Below are positions 44,195 to 53,511 of a DNA stretch of 64,000 nt, piece after piece. Location of the stretch: positions 1 to 64,000 of the forward strand of contig NZ_QNVT01000026.1 of NCBI RefSeq assembly GCF_003385515.1. Direction: 5' to 3'. Every line of letters begins with the position of its first letter. Position 1 is the stretch's first letter. This DNA is from Chryseobacterium pennae. GTDB taxonomy: Bacteria > Bacteroidota > Bacteroidia > Flavobacteriales > Weeksellaceae. The notes beneath the pieces were generated by a model. The model did no database searches. It was not told the origin of the DNA and saw nothing but the letters and a program-made list of their open reading frames with translations. Made by a program: the position numbers and the translations under genes.

Positions 44195-46724
44195 GATTTT
44201 TACATTTTCTTTATTGTTTTGTCTTCAATTTTTTTTTTCACAGGAAAAAATAAACATTTCCGTTTATAACAGTCAGAATAACGGAATCCCGGGTGCTATT
44301 GTAACTTTATCGGATAATGAAAACAATATCCTGTTTTATAAAGAAACCGATGCAAACGGAAAAGTAGATTTTCACAATAAGGAAGGTAAAAACCTCAATA
44401 TCTCGGTTTCTAAGCTGGGATATGAAAAACATGTAGAAAAAAACCTTAAAGCGGAACAAAAAATCAGCATACTTCTATCCGAAAAAACCAATCAGATTAA
44501 TGAGATTATAATAAAGAACACCAAATATAAAGATACAGTAGCTGTAAAAACAGATCATCCAAGCATCACTGAGAAATCTTCTTTGAGGGATGCGCTCAAT
44601 AAGGCTGAAGGCTTTATTGTTACCAAAGAAGGAGGAATCAGCTACAATGGGGTCCCTATTACAAAAATACTGGTCAACAAAAGAGAAGTTTTCGTCAATC
44701 AGAATAAGATTGCTCTGGATAATATCAATATGGAAGCCATCGAAAAAATACAGATGGTCAATAATTACAGGGATGGTTTTAAAGTAGATTTTGATAATTT
44801 CACTGCATCAGTTCTTAATATCAATACCAAATCCAATTACAAAGGAATTCTGAAGAAAAGCCTTCAGGGATTATACGGAGCAAAAAATGCCTATCTTATA
44901 AAGGGAAGTGCTATGTATTTTTCTGATAACATCAATGCATTTTTTACTACCAACACCAATAATGTAGGGGAAAAGGACATTAATACAGATAAACTTGACG
45001 GTATCTTTAGCTTATCAGGAAATATTCTTGGAGAGAGTATTAACCAATATTACATCTCGGATAATCTTGTAAAAAAGGATGAAAATTCCAACAATAATCT
45101 TATCCTGAGAAAACAATGGAAATACAGCAGGCTTAATTTTTCTGCTGAATACAATTATTTAAACTGGGAAAAAAGCACTCTTCAAAGATCTTACTATGCA
45201 GAAAACAAAGAACCAATAAGAGATCTTGATAATTCTACTACCAATCAGGGGAATTACCTGAACAGTAAAATTATGTATGATATTAAACTGAGTGAAAAAA
45301 GTATCCTGAGTATTGAGAATTCAATCATCAATAATCATATGAAGAATTTCCTTTCAGGAGATCTGACGACCAATTCTGTCTTATACAGAGATGAAGCAAG
45401 GATAATTCCTAATACATTCGCTATCAACAATAAGATTTCCTATGGAGGATTAATCAGCGATAAAATTCTGGTAAGTGGCAGCACTTCTTACTTCTATGAG
45501 AAATCCAGCAGTAATTTTTCATCTTATTTAAATACAGGGATCAGAAATAACCAGTCGCTGAAGCAGTTCAATCATGTCTTCGATTTTGATGCAAATATCA
45601 ATTACAAACATTCCAATCTATTGACATTCTACCTTTTCTCTGAAGTAAAGTCAGTAGATAATGCATTATTTTCAGATGATAAAAAATATCAAAGAGAATA
45701 TACTGTATCAGATATTTATCCGGGTATCCGTGGAAAAGATAAAAAATGGGAGTATTCTCTTGCAGTGGGTCAGAGAAATTTCTCTTTCCGTAACCAGTCG
45801 GACAAAAACAATACAGACCTTATGATCAGTGGAAATATGACCTTCCGTCTTTCCGGAGGTGCGAATCTTATTCTTGATATTGACAAAAGCAACAGAGTTG
45901 AGGATCTTGTAAAAGGAGTTGATATATTATATACCTCTTTAGCAACTGTAAATACGGGAAATATAGATTCTCAATATAATATTTCAAAGAATTTCAAGAT
46001 AAAGCTGGGCTATTATCTTTCGAATATTGCACGATCTAAATCTTTTAATATAGATTATTCTTTTGTGGAAAGCAGAAATATCATACAGCCTGTTTTTACC
46101 AATTTTGATGGCATCACTACCTATTACAGGAATATCATCATTGATCATGTATATAAAAACAATTTCAATATATCCTGGAGAAAAGGATATTATTTTTCCA
46201 CAGAGAACAGAAAGGTTGACTTCACTACAAAATTCAGCTATAACAGAAGTGATTTCCCTATTAACAATACCAGCGACAAGTATAATAGTAATACTTATAC
46301 CATCAGCTTGCAGACTTCTTTAAATTTAAAATCCAGGATATTTAATGATATCAGTATTGCCTATCATAAAAACATTCAGGATATCAATATCAACCGAAAA
46401 AATGTAAACAGCTTTACTGTAAATTCATTTTTTTTAGATGTAAAAAGTGTCATCGGGAAATTCGAGAACCTTCTCTCAGCAAGCTACTCTTACAGCCCTG
46501 CTGAAGGAATCAATTACAATACTCCTAACCTTGACCTTTTATCATCCTACAAATATTCGGATAAAATAAGTTTTTTCCTGAGAGGAAAAGCTTTATTCGA
46601 TCTATTATCCAGCAATAACAAGACTAAAGATCTCAATGTGTATTCAGATGGTAATATCATTACAGAAACAATCAATCCATACAGAATGAAATATCTGATG
46701 GCAGGAGTAGAATATAAATTTTAA
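44184..46724 (+). CDS. outer-membrane receptor-like barrel with carboxypeptidase-like N-domain
   Basis: An 846-residue exported protein. After the signal peptide (1-20) comes a CarboxypepD_reg-like domain (about 22-95, INISVYNSQNNGIPGAIVTL), then a plug-like domain (DALNKAEGFIVTKEGGISYN and IEKIQMVNNYRDGFKVDF), then a long outer-membrane barrel ending LMAGVEYKF. It is the outer-membrane beta-barrel family seen with GLPGLI proteins in Bacteroidetes. In this operon it may export or receive the modified peptide. No TonB box is obvious. Confidence 0.85.
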   Translation: MNSKIFTFSLLFCLQFFFSQEKINISVYNSQNNGIPGAIVTLSDNENNILFYKETDANGKVDFHNKEGKNLNISVSKLGYEKHVEKNLKAEQKISILLSEKTNQINEIIIKNTKYKDTVAVKTDHPSITEKSSLRDALNKAEGFIVTKEGGISYNGVPITKILVNKREVFVNQNKIALDNINMEAIEKIQMVNNYRDGFKVDFDNFTASVLNINTKSNYKGILKKSLQGLYGAKNAYLIKGSAMYFSDNINAFFTTNTNNVGEKDINTDKLDGIFSLSGNILGESINQYYISDNLVKKDENSNNNLILRKQWKYSRLNFSAEYNYLNWEKSTLQRSYYAENKEPIRDLDNSTTNQGNYLNSKIMYDIKLSEKSILSIENSIINNHMKNFLSGDLTTNSVLYRDEARIIPNTFAINNKISYGGLISDKILVSGSTSYFYEKSSSNFSSYLNTGIRNNQSLKQFNHVFDFDANINYKHSNLLTFYLFSEVKSVDNALFSDDKKYQREYTVSDIYPGIRGKDKKWEYSLAVGQRNFSFRNQSDKNNTDLMISGNMTFRLSGGANLILDIDKSNRVEDLVKGVDILYTSLATVNTGNIDSQYNISKNFKIKLGYYLSNIARSKSFNIDYSFVESRNIIQPVFTNFDGITTYYRNIIIDHVYKNNFNISWRKGYYFSTENRKVDFTTKFSYNRSDFPINNTSDKYNSNTYTISLQTSLNLKSRIFNDISIAYHKNIQDININRKNVNSFTVNSFFLDVKSVIGKFENLLSASYSYSPAEGINYNTPNLDLLSSYKYSDKISFFLRGKALFDLLSSNNKTKDLNVYSDGNIITETINPYRMKYLMAGVEYKF

Positions 46725-46728
46725 CACA

Positions 46729-47514
46729 ATGAAAACTATTTTAAAAATCAACGTTTGCTTTTTATTACTGATACTAAGTACTCAAAAGCTAACCGCACAA
46801 GAGGCCGCTGATCAGAGAATAATTAAAGTATCCTATATGAACATGCCTCTAAGCTCCCATCAGGTGAGTAATAATGCAGGAGTATCTCAGGAGAGCCGGG
46901 ATAATGACATTGCATTACAAAGTTCTCACAAGTTTTATTACACCTTATTGATTGATCCCAAAACCAACCGTTCTATTTACAAAATGGACAGCACTAAGAT
47001 CAATAAACCTGAAAACCAAAAAGACGTACAACTGATGATCAATGACGAATTTAAATATTGTGTAAGACAAAATCAGGACTCCTATTTCCTCAATGAATCC
47101 ATATTCAACCAGAAGTTCTACTCAGAAGGTAAGTTATCTGATATCGAATGGAAAATAACTGCCGAAGAAAAAGAACTTTTAGGATTTAAAGCCCGAAAAG
47201 CCGTTTCCAAAAAAGAAGAATATTTAATAACAACATGGTATACCGATGACATTCCTGTATCCAGCGGCCCTGTGAATTTCTTTGGTTTACCCGGATTGGT
47301 AATCTGGTCTGAAGATTTTTTCAGAACTACCCAGATGACTAAAATTGAGTACCTGAATAATTTCAGTTCAAAATTTGATGAACTCTACACCTCTTTACAA
47401 CAGGATTTCAATACCAACAAAAAGAAATTTCTTATCAAGGAAAACATCTTTTTGGAACAGAAAGCTGAGCTGACCAAATCAATGATCAGTGTGATGGATA
47501 AAAGTTCCCAATAA
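46729..47514 (+). CDS. GLPGLI family protein
   Basis: A 261-residue exported protein with signal peptide ending LTAQ. The name-giving motif appears as FFGLPGLVIWSEDFF near residue 184-198, preceded by WYTDDIPVSSGP. It is only 4 bp after the barrel gene, the usual association for this family. Function is unknown; periplasmic or surface. Confidence 0.9.
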   Translation: MKTILKINVCFLLLILSTQKLTAQEAADQRIIKVSYMNMPLSSHQVSNNAGVSQESRDNDIALQSSHKFYYTLLIDPKTNRSIYKMDSTKINKPENQKDVQLMINDEFKYCVRQNQDSYFLNESIFNQKFYSEGKLSDIEWKITAEEKELLGFKARKAVSKKEEYLITTWYTDDIPVSSGPVNFFGLPGLVIWSEDFFRTTQMTKIEYLNNFSSKFDELYTSLQQDFNTNKKKFLIKENIFLEQKAELTKSMISVMDKSSQ

Positions 47515-47564
47515 TACCTGGAAGCCCATAGTAAAGATTAATTATTAACCCTAAAATCTACAGT

Positions 47565-47945
47565 ATGAGTAAGCAAGTCATTGTTTTTTATGATAACTGG
47601 TGCCCCAATTGCACACGATTTATAAACATCGTAAAGAAAGTCGATTGGCTACAGGGAATTCACGAGGTTCCCTTAAGAAATCCAGTCCTTTCAAATCAAT
47701 ATCCTGGATTGGATTTACAGAAAGCCTATAAAGAAATGGCTTCTTATCAGGAAAAATGGAATTATGGTTTTATTTCTATTTATCTCATACTGATAAGACT
47801 TCCCCTTGCATGGGTTTTTATTCCTATTTTATTTTTATTAAAAATTTCAGGAATTGGGGAAATTATTTACAAAGAACTGGCTATAAAGCGAAAAATCATC
47901 CCCATTCACTGTACTGAGGATAGCTGCCAGATTCCGGAACATTAA
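47565..47945 (+). CDS. DCC family thiol-disulfide oxidoreductase-like protein
   Basis: A 126-residue DUF393 protein with VIFYDNWCPNCTRF, where the DCC motif appears as DNWCPNC. A hydrophobic stretch (about 72-92) may anchor it to the membrane. DUF393 proteins are often neighbours of HTTM proteins, which supports one functional unit with the genes before it. Cys pair suggests redox chemistry. Confidence 0.88.
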   Translation: MSKQVIVFYDNWCPNCTRFINIVKKVDWLQGIHEVPLRNPVLSNQYPGLDLQKAYKEMASYQEKWNYGFISIYLILIRLPLAWVFIPILFLLKISGIGEIIYKELAIKRKIIPIHCTEDSCQIPEH

Positions 47946-48278
47946 AAAAGAAAAAAAAAATTAATGACTGAATTTTATTGATGAGAACTTCACCCGATGT
48001 ACAATAACTGGGCCCCATTGAAAAAGAAACAGATCTTCGTTTTTTTTCTGTCAACCGTGTAATATAGTATGGTTTTAAGTTGTCTTAATAATAAGAGCGA
48101 AAATATAATACCAGAGAAATAAAGGGCAAATGTTCCTAAATGTGGATGAATATGCAGCGTATTATAGAAAGAAACAAGACACGTGTAAATTTTTCAATAA
48201 AATCAGTTTTTAATTACGTTTTGTTTCTTAGGTCAGTAATTAAAAACAAAAACCTCCGGAGCTCCGGAGGTTTATTTT
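47946..48278. other. gene-free region right of the Sdp-like block
   Basis: It contains the right 21-bp repeat (48077-48097) and the terminator of pheS. A short minus-strand frame reading FQWGPVIVHRVKFSS (about 47975-48040) is noted but not supported as a gene. Confidence 0.4.
48077..48097 (+). repeat. right copy of 21-bp direct repeat
   Basis: Identical to 41742-41762, same orientation, 132 bp after the DCC gene. Confidence 0.85.
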
Positions 48279-48279
48279 T
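48250..48279. terminator. GC-rich palindromic terminator
   Basis: AAACCTCCGGAG and CTCCGGAGGTTT make a perfect 24-bp palindrome, followed on the plus strand by ATTTTTT. It ends the plus-strand block and pheS on the minus strand. Confidence 0.85.
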
Positions 48280-49289
48280 TATAGTGTCTTGAATTGCTCC
48301 AAGGTTCTTATATCATTTTCAAAGAACATTCTGATATCACTCATTTGGTAAAGAAGCATGGTGATTCTTTCAATTCCCATTCCGAATGCATATCCTGAAT
48401 ATTTTTCAGCATCAATATTTACATTCTTTAATACTGCAGGATCTACCATACCACAACCCATGATTTCTAACCATCCTGTTCCTTTTGTGATTCTGTAATC
48501 TGTTTCAGAGTTTAATCCCCAATACACATCAATTTCAGCACTTGGCTCTGTGAACGGGAAGAATGAAGGTCTCATTCTGATTTTAGATTTCCCGAAAAGC
48601 TCAGTAGTAAAGAACTGGATTGTTTGCTTCAGATCTGCAAAGCTTACATTTTCATCAATATATAATCCTTCAATCTGATGGAAGATACAGTGAGAACGTG
48701 AAGAGATCGCTTCATTTCTGAATACTCTTCCCGGAGACAAAATTCTGATAGGCGGCTGATTTTCTTCCATATAGCGGGTCTGTACAGAAGAAGTATGCGT
48801 TCTCAAGAGAATATCCGGATTCTGCTCAATAAAGAAAGTATCCTGCATATCTCTTGCCGGGTGATACTCCGGAAGGTTCAATGCAGTAAAATTATGCCAG
48901 TCATCTTCAATTTCAGGACCGTCAGCAACTGCGAAGCCAATCGATTTGAAGATTTCAATGATTCTGTTTTTAACCAGATTGATCGGGTGTCTGGAGCCCA
49001 ATTCCAATGGAAAAGCAGGTCTCGTAAGATCTTCTTTTTCTAACACAACAGAAGATGTGGAAGTATTTTTCAAATCTTCCAGTTTTACAGCAACTGCCTG
49101 TTTTAAAGTATTGATCTTTTGTCCGAATTCTTTCTTCTGGTCGTTAGGAACTTCTTTAAATTTTTCAAAAAAATCATTCAGAACCCCTTTTTTACCGTTG
49201 TACTTGATTCGGAAGCTTTCTATATCTTCCTTAGAGGTAGCATTGAAGCCGTTTACTTCGATCAGTAGTTCTTCTATCTTTTCTATCAT
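48279..49289 (-). CDS. pheS: phenylalanyl-tRNA synthetase alpha subunit
   Basis: A 336-residue class II synthetase subunit. The N-terminal coiled-coil region binds tRNA; motif 2 is RILSPGRVFRNEAISSRSH and motif 3 is GFGMGIERITMLLY-like (YAFGMGIERITM). SRHPINLVKNRI and GPEIEDDWHNFTALN are characteristic. pheT is not adjacent. Confidence 0.96.
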   Translation of the reverse strand: MIEKIEELLIEVNGFNATSKEDIESFRIKYNGKKGVLNDFFEKFKEVPNDQKKEFGQKINTLKQAVAVKLEDLKNTSTSSVVLEKEDLTRPAFPLELGSRHPINLVKNRIIEIFKSIGFAVADGPEIEDDWHNFTALNLPEYHPARDMQDTFFIEQNPDILLRTHTSSVQTRYMEENQPPIRILSPGRVFRNEAISSRSHCIFHQIEGLYIDENVSFADLKQTIQFFTTELFGKSKIRMRPSFFPFTEPSAEIDVYWGLNSETDYRITKGTGWLEIMGCGMVDPAVLKNVNIDAEKYSGYAFGMGIERITMLLYQMSDIRMFFENDIRTLEQFKTL

Positions 49290-49353
49290 TATTTTACCCT
49301 TTCAAAATGTTTTGCAAAAATACGACTTTTAAGTTGAATAATAAGTCCGTCAT

Positions 49354-49384
49354 AAAAAAATCTGCCTCTTTTTCGGGAGGCAGA
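49354..49384 (-). terminator. terminator after the YceI gene
   Basis: On the minus strand TCTGCCTC pairs with GAGGCAGA (49361-49368, 49377-49384), followed by a T run. It closes the YceI gene transcript ahead of pheS. Confidence 0.85.
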
Positions 49385-49416
49385 CTTCAATCACTTATTT
49401 CACTTAAATAAAAAAA

Positions 49417-50076
49417 TTATTTCTTTTCTAAAGCTTTAACGTTGATCTGAAGAGTTACCTCATCTTTAATCACTCCATTTTCAGCCGGAGCCTGGAACTT
49501 CACGCCAAACTCTTCTCGTTTGATATCTTTTGGCTCAGTCGCTACACTTACTTCTCCGTCTTTCACAGAAACATTAGCTTTAAACTGTACAGGTTTTGTA
49601 ATTCCTTTAATCGTTAAATTACCGTCCAAAAGAGTATTATAATCACCTTCTGTAGAAGGAGTAACCTTTGTAATCTCATAAGAAGCCGTAGGGAACTTTT
49701 CTACTTCGAAGAAATCACCGCTTTTAAGGTGACCGTTTAATTTACCCATATCTTCAGGACTGTCTTTCAAGTCTACAGAAGTCAGGGAGTTCATATCAGA
49801 AACAAATTTACCGCTTTCCAGTTTTCCATCCTTTACCGTTACATCTCCACTTTCAAACTTGATTGTTCCGAAGTGGCTCGTATTTTCAGATTTAAATACT
49901 TTGTATCCTTTCCATTCAACCTTACTGTTTAGCGTATCCAAAGTGTACTGGTTACCATCCTTGGTTGTAGTCACCTCATTACCTTCGCTGGTAAGCGGTT
50001 TATCTTTTTTACAAGAAACCACTACAGCAGCAACGAATAAAGCAGGAATAGCCAACGAAAACAGTTTTTTTCTCAT
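49417..50076 (-). CDS. YceI family lipoprotein
   Basis: A 219-residue lipoprotein with lipobox VVVSCKKDK (Cys about residue 22). The YceI domain (about 45-219) is a lipocalin-like barrel that holds isoprenoid-type ligands: YTLDTLNSKVEWKGYKVF, LTSVDLKD, and GITKPVQFKANVSV. Likely periplasmic. Confidence 0.93.
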   Translation of the reverse strand: MRKKLFSLAIPALFVAAVVVSCKKDKPLTSEGNEVTTTKDGNQYTLDTLNSKVEWKGYKVFKSENTSHFGTIKFESGDVTVKDGKLESGKFVSDMNSLTSVDLKDSPEDMGKLNGHLKSGDFFEVEKFPTASYEITKVTPSTEGDYNTLLDGNLTIKGITKPVQFKANVSVKDGEVSVATEPKDIKREEFGVKFQAPAENGVIKDEVTLQINVKALEKK

Positions 50077-50139
50077 TTTTGATTTATTTTTATTACTTCC
50101 GCTAATATAATAAAAAAAATTATGTTTTCATAAAAACCT

Positions 50140-50147
50140 TACATTTG
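50140..50147 (+). promoter_or_regulatory. -7 promoter element close to the ABC gene start
   Basis: TACATTTG (50140-50147) places the transcription start within a base or two of the ATG at 50152, so the mRNA could be leaderless. The -33 box is poor. Confidence 0.4.
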
Positions 50148-50151
50148 TAAT

Positions 50152-51087
50152 ATGCTATTAGAAATAAACAATTTATTTTTCTCACACACCAAAGATAATC
50201 CCTTGTTTCAAAACCTTAATTTAAGATTTGAAGCCAATAAAATCATTGCTCTGGCAGGGGAAAGCGGATGCGGAAAATCCACTCTTTTAAACCTGGTGTA
50301 TGGATTACTGAATTGGGAAAGCGGAGAGATTATTTTTGATGGAATCAGATTGCTGGGGCCTAAAGGAAACCTTGTTCCCGGAGAAGCTCAAATGAAATTT
50401 GTAGCCCAGAATTTTGACCTTATGCCTTATGCTACTGTTGCTGAAAATGTAGGTAAATTTATTTCAAATATCAATTTAGCAAAGAAAAGAGAAACCGTCA
50501 TGGAACTTCTTGAAGTAGTCGGACTTCAGGAGTTTGCCCATGTACTTCCTAAATATTTAAGTGGCGGACAACAACAAAGAGTTGCTATTGCAAGAGCACT
50601 TTCCGTTTTGCCCAAACTGCTTATTCTGGATGAACCCTTCAGTAACCTGGATTTTCCAAGAAAAATAGAACTTAGGGAGAGACTTTTCCGATACGTAAAG
50701 GAGCAGCAGATCTCTCTGATCATTTCTACCCATGAACTTCAGGACATCATGCCATGGGTGGATCAGATTGTTATTCTTCAGGATGGAAGACTCATTCAGA
50801 ATGACAGTCCGGAAGAAACCTACCGAAAACCTTACAATGCCTATGTTGCTAAATTATTCGGAGAAGTCAATCTGTTTACTGAAACTGAAGCAGCAGATTT
50901 CCAGCTTACAAAACTTTCTTACTACCCAAAAGAAATAAAAATATCCGAAGCTGGCCCTGAAGCTGAAGTACTGGAAAGCAGATTTGCCGGAAACTATTAC
51001 TGGAATAAAATTAAAGCAAGAAACAAAGAACTTGTGATCTATACCGATGAAAAATTAGAAGGCTTAGTTAGTATTTCGTTTATTTAA
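50152..51087 (+). CDS. ABC transporter ATP-binding protein
   Basis: A 311-residue cytoplasmic ATPase. Walker A is GESGCGKST (36-44), the ABC signature LSGGQQQRVAIARALS (about 136-151) and Walker B LLILDEPFSNLDF follow in order. A C-terminal 90-residue regulatory-like tail resembles that of molybdate/polyamine-type importers. No permease or binding protein is near, so it is an orphan and its substrate is unknown. Confidence 0.92.
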   Translation: MLLEINNLFFSHTKDNPLFQNLNLRFEANKIIALAGESGCGKSTLLNLVYGLLNWESGEIIFDGIRLLGPKGNLVPGEAQMKFVAQNFDLMPYATVAENVGKFISNINLAKKRETVMELLEVVGLQEFAHVLPKYLSGGQQQRVAIARALSVLPKLLILDEPFSNLDFPRKIELRERLFRYVKEQQISLIISTHELQDIMPWVDQIVILQDGRLIQNDSPEETYRKPYNAYVAKLFGEVNLFTETEAADFQLTKLSYYPKEIKISEAGPEAEVLESRFAGNYYWNKIKARNKELVIYTDEKLEGLVSISFI

Positions 51088-51443
51088 ATCGAAGAATAAT
51101 GAGACAGCAAATGATTAATATTTAAACCTAAGCACATTAGCTCCCCTGACCTTTTAAGCCTTACAAAAAAGCACATAACTCATACATTTACTTACACTTA
51201 TCAATAAAAAAAACACAAACATAAGAATCTGTTATCAAACTTTTTCTTACATTTGTATTTCCACAGCATAAGGAAATTATTGGTTATTTCTCTTTCTGCC
51301 TTCTAGACGGACATTAGCAATTTTGCAATTAAGTTTATTGAAAGATTACACTGTCCAATTTTTTCCTTTTTTTATGGTCTTAAGCTAAAAACTTTTAATC
51401 AAAAGTATAGTATCAACAGCAAAAAGCTATTCACTAACAGCTA
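51088..51443. other. gene-free region
   Basis: No convincing frame. A lone TACATTTG at 51248-51255 could be a -7 element of an unseen transcript. Otherwise AT-rich spacer between convergent genes. Confidence 0.3.
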
Positions 51444-51788
51444 TTATGCTTTCTTCACAAATTCTGACTTTAAAGCCATTGCTCCGAAACCATCAATTTT
51501 ACAGTCGATATTGTGATCGCTTCCTGGTCTCAGACGGATATTTTTTACTTTAGTCCCAGCTTTTACTGGCTTTGGTGCTCCTTTTACAGGAAGATCCTTT
51601 ACCACCACCACAGAATCACCATCCTGAAGCTCATTTCCGTTAGAGTCCAATATTTTCCCTTCGTTTGCTGCTTCAGAAGCTGCTTCTTCAGGATTCCATT
51701 CGTAGAAACACTGAGAACATACCATCATGTTATCATTTGGGTACGTAAACTCAGAACTACATTTCGGACAAAGTACTGTATCACTCAT
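51444..51788 (-). CDS. zinc ribbon protein of the YjdM/PhnA family
   Basis: A 114-residue protein. A four-cysteine zinc ribbon (Cys7, Cys10, Cys24, Cys27: CPKC and CSQC) is followed by a KOW-like PhnA domain (ILDSNGNELQDGDSVVVVKD, LKSEFVKK). The name PhnA was linked to phosphonate use in older annotation but that role is unproven here. Confidence 0.92.
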   Translation of the reverse strand: MSDTVLCPKCSSEFTYPNDNMMVCSQCFYEWNPEEAASEAANEGKILDSNGNELQDGDSVVVVKDLPVKGAPKPVKAGTKVKNIRLRPGSDHNIDCKIDGFGAMALKSEFVKKA

Positions 51789-51983
51789 ATTTTTAATTTT
51801 TGCAAAGGTATAGCTTTTTGGAGGTTGAAGTCAAGAGGGAATCTGGATGAGAGGTAAAAAGACGGAAAGATGACAGACTAAGAGATGGGAGACAGGAAGG
51901 ACAAAGCTGATAACTTCAGTCCTTTTAAATATCAATAGTGAATTTTTCTTAGGAAGTGAACAGAAAATCATTGATGGCTACAA

Positions 51984-52022
51984 AAATTGACAAGTGAAGC
52001 GAATTGACCATTCACCATTCTC
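51984..52022 (+). repeat. dispersed repeat, AAATTGACAAG family, copy B
   Basis: AAATTGACAAGTGAAGCGAA then TTGACCATTCACCATTC matches copy A at 28989-29028. The following CT-rich text runs to the start of the RsmB-type gene. Confidence 0.6.
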
Positions 52023-52105
52023 CTTCCCCCCTCTTATTATCCAACTCTAAAACCCACTACCCGTCAAACTCTCCAACTCAATCTTCAACTCTCAACTTTA
52101 ATTCG

Positions 52106-52113
52106 TATTTTTG
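52106..52113 (+). promoter_or_regulatory. -7 element of the RsmB-type gene
   Basis: TATTTTTG at 52106-52113 matches TAnnTTTG, 26 bp before the ATG. No clear -33. Confidence 0.4.
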
Positions 52114-52138
52114 CAGATTCAAACAGCGAAGCAAATTT

Positions 52139-53344
52139 ATGGAACTTATTCACAGAAACTTGGCTATCGGGATTCACGATGCCTTACAAGAAACATTTTT
52201 TGAAAAAAACAAGTATGCCGATAAAGTTATTGAAAGACTTTTAAAGGCAAACAAAAAATGGGGAAGCCAGGACAGAGCCGTTGTTTCTGAGATTTTCTAC
52301 AATATTATCCGTTGGAAAAAACGCCTTGAATATTATATGGGTGAAGGGGTAAAGCCCAACAATATTTATAAACTTATCATTGCTTATCTTCTTTGGAGCA
52401 AGACCAATTATAAAAAGTTTGAGGAGTTTGACGGAATCAAGATTGCGGATATCCTTACCAAGCTTAAAAAGAATACGGTTCCTACAAAAGCAATAGAACA
52501 TTCTATCCCGGACTGGTTGGCAGAAACGTTGGAAAAAGAATTGGGAGCTAACTGGGAAAGAGAAATGATTGCTTTGAATGAGCAGGCACCTACTGTTTTA
52601 AGAACAAACTCATTAAAAACAACTACAAAGGAACTTATTTCAGACCTTTCGGATGAAGGTGTTGTATCCTTTTCTATTAAAAACTATCCTGACGCTATAC
52701 AGCTTGAAGAGAAAAAGAATGTTTTTCTTACTACAGCTTTCAAAGAAGGATTATTTGAAGTTCAGGATGCCTCTTCTCAGAAGATCGGGTATTTCCTTGA
52801 TGTAAAGGAAGGACAGAGAGTTGTGGACGCATGTGCGGGTGCAGGAGGAAAGACTCTTCACCTGGCAGCACTAATGGGAAATAAAGGTCAGATTATCGCT
52901 TTAGATATTTTCGAGTGGAAACTGACTGAATTGAAGCGTCGTGCTAAAAGAGCGGGAGCACACAATATTGAAACCCGTATGATCTCCGACAATAAGGTGA
53001 TCAAGCGTCTTCATGATAAAGCAGACAGGTTATTGATTGATGCACCATGTTCAGGTCTTGGAGTTTTGAAAAGAAATCCGGACAGTAAATGGAAAATTGA
53101 TCAGGACTTCATTGACAGAATCAAGAAAGAGCAACAGCAGATCCTTCAGGACTATTCTAAAATACTTAAAAAAGGAGGAAAGATGGTATATGCCACATGT
53201 TCTATCCTGCCATCTGAAAACAACCTTCAGGTAAAAGAATTCCTTCAAAACAATCCGGGATTCAAAATGATCAAGGATGAGAAAGTAATGCCAAGCGAAG
53301 GGTATGATGGATTCTATATGGCGTTGATCGAAAGAGTTTCTTAA
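52139..53344 (+). CDS. RsmB/NOP2-type RNA m5C methyltransferase
   Basis: A 401-residue enzyme. I start at MELIHRNLAIG; the longer frame begins in repetitive noncoding text. An N-terminal NusB-like helical domain (about 1-130) precedes a Rossmann domain with SAM motif VVDACAGAGGKT. The two catalytic cysteines of m5C enzymes are Cys304 (DAPCSGLG) and Cys354 (YATCSILP). The 16S rRNA is the probable target. Confidence 0.93.
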   Translation: MELIHRNLAIGIHDALQETFFEKNKYADKVIERLLKANKKWGSQDRAVVSEIFYNIIRWKKRLEYYMGEGVKPNNIYKLIIAYLLWSKTNYKKFEEFDGIKIADILTKLKKNTVPTKAIEHSIPDWLAETLEKELGANWEREMIALNEQAPTVLRTNSLKTTTKELISDLSDEGVVSFSIKNYPDAIQLEEKKNVFLTTAFKEGLFEVQDASSQKIGYFLDVKEGQRVVDACAGAGGKTLHLAALMGNKGQIIALDIFEWKLTELKRRAKRAGAHNIETRMISDNKVIKRLHDKADRLLIDAPCSGLGVLKRNPDSKWKIDQDFIDRIKKEQQQILQDYSKILKKGGKMVYATCSILPSENNLQVKEFLQNNPGFKMIKDEKVMPSEGYDGFYMALIERVS

Positions 53345-53365
53345 CCGATTCCTCCATACAACTAT

Positions 53366-53391
53366 AAAAACTACTCTAAGGAGTAGTTTTT
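53366..53391 (+). terminator. terminator after the RsmB-type gene
   Basis: AAAAACTACTC and GAGTAGTTTTT pair perfectly with loop TAAG and T tail. Confidence 0.9.
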
Positions 53392-53511
53392 TTGTTTTTT
53401 GTAGTTAAAATGTAACATTTTATACCAATTCCCTACTAACTCTATAGATTAACCGTTTTGTTGCTGTAAAGTACATTTGTAAACCAAATTACTTTATTGC
53501 CAAATAATATT

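Noticed and set aside
47975..48040. Minus-strand frame reading FQWGPVIVHRVKFSS
   Set aside because: Too short, no start codon or supporting homology that I can name.
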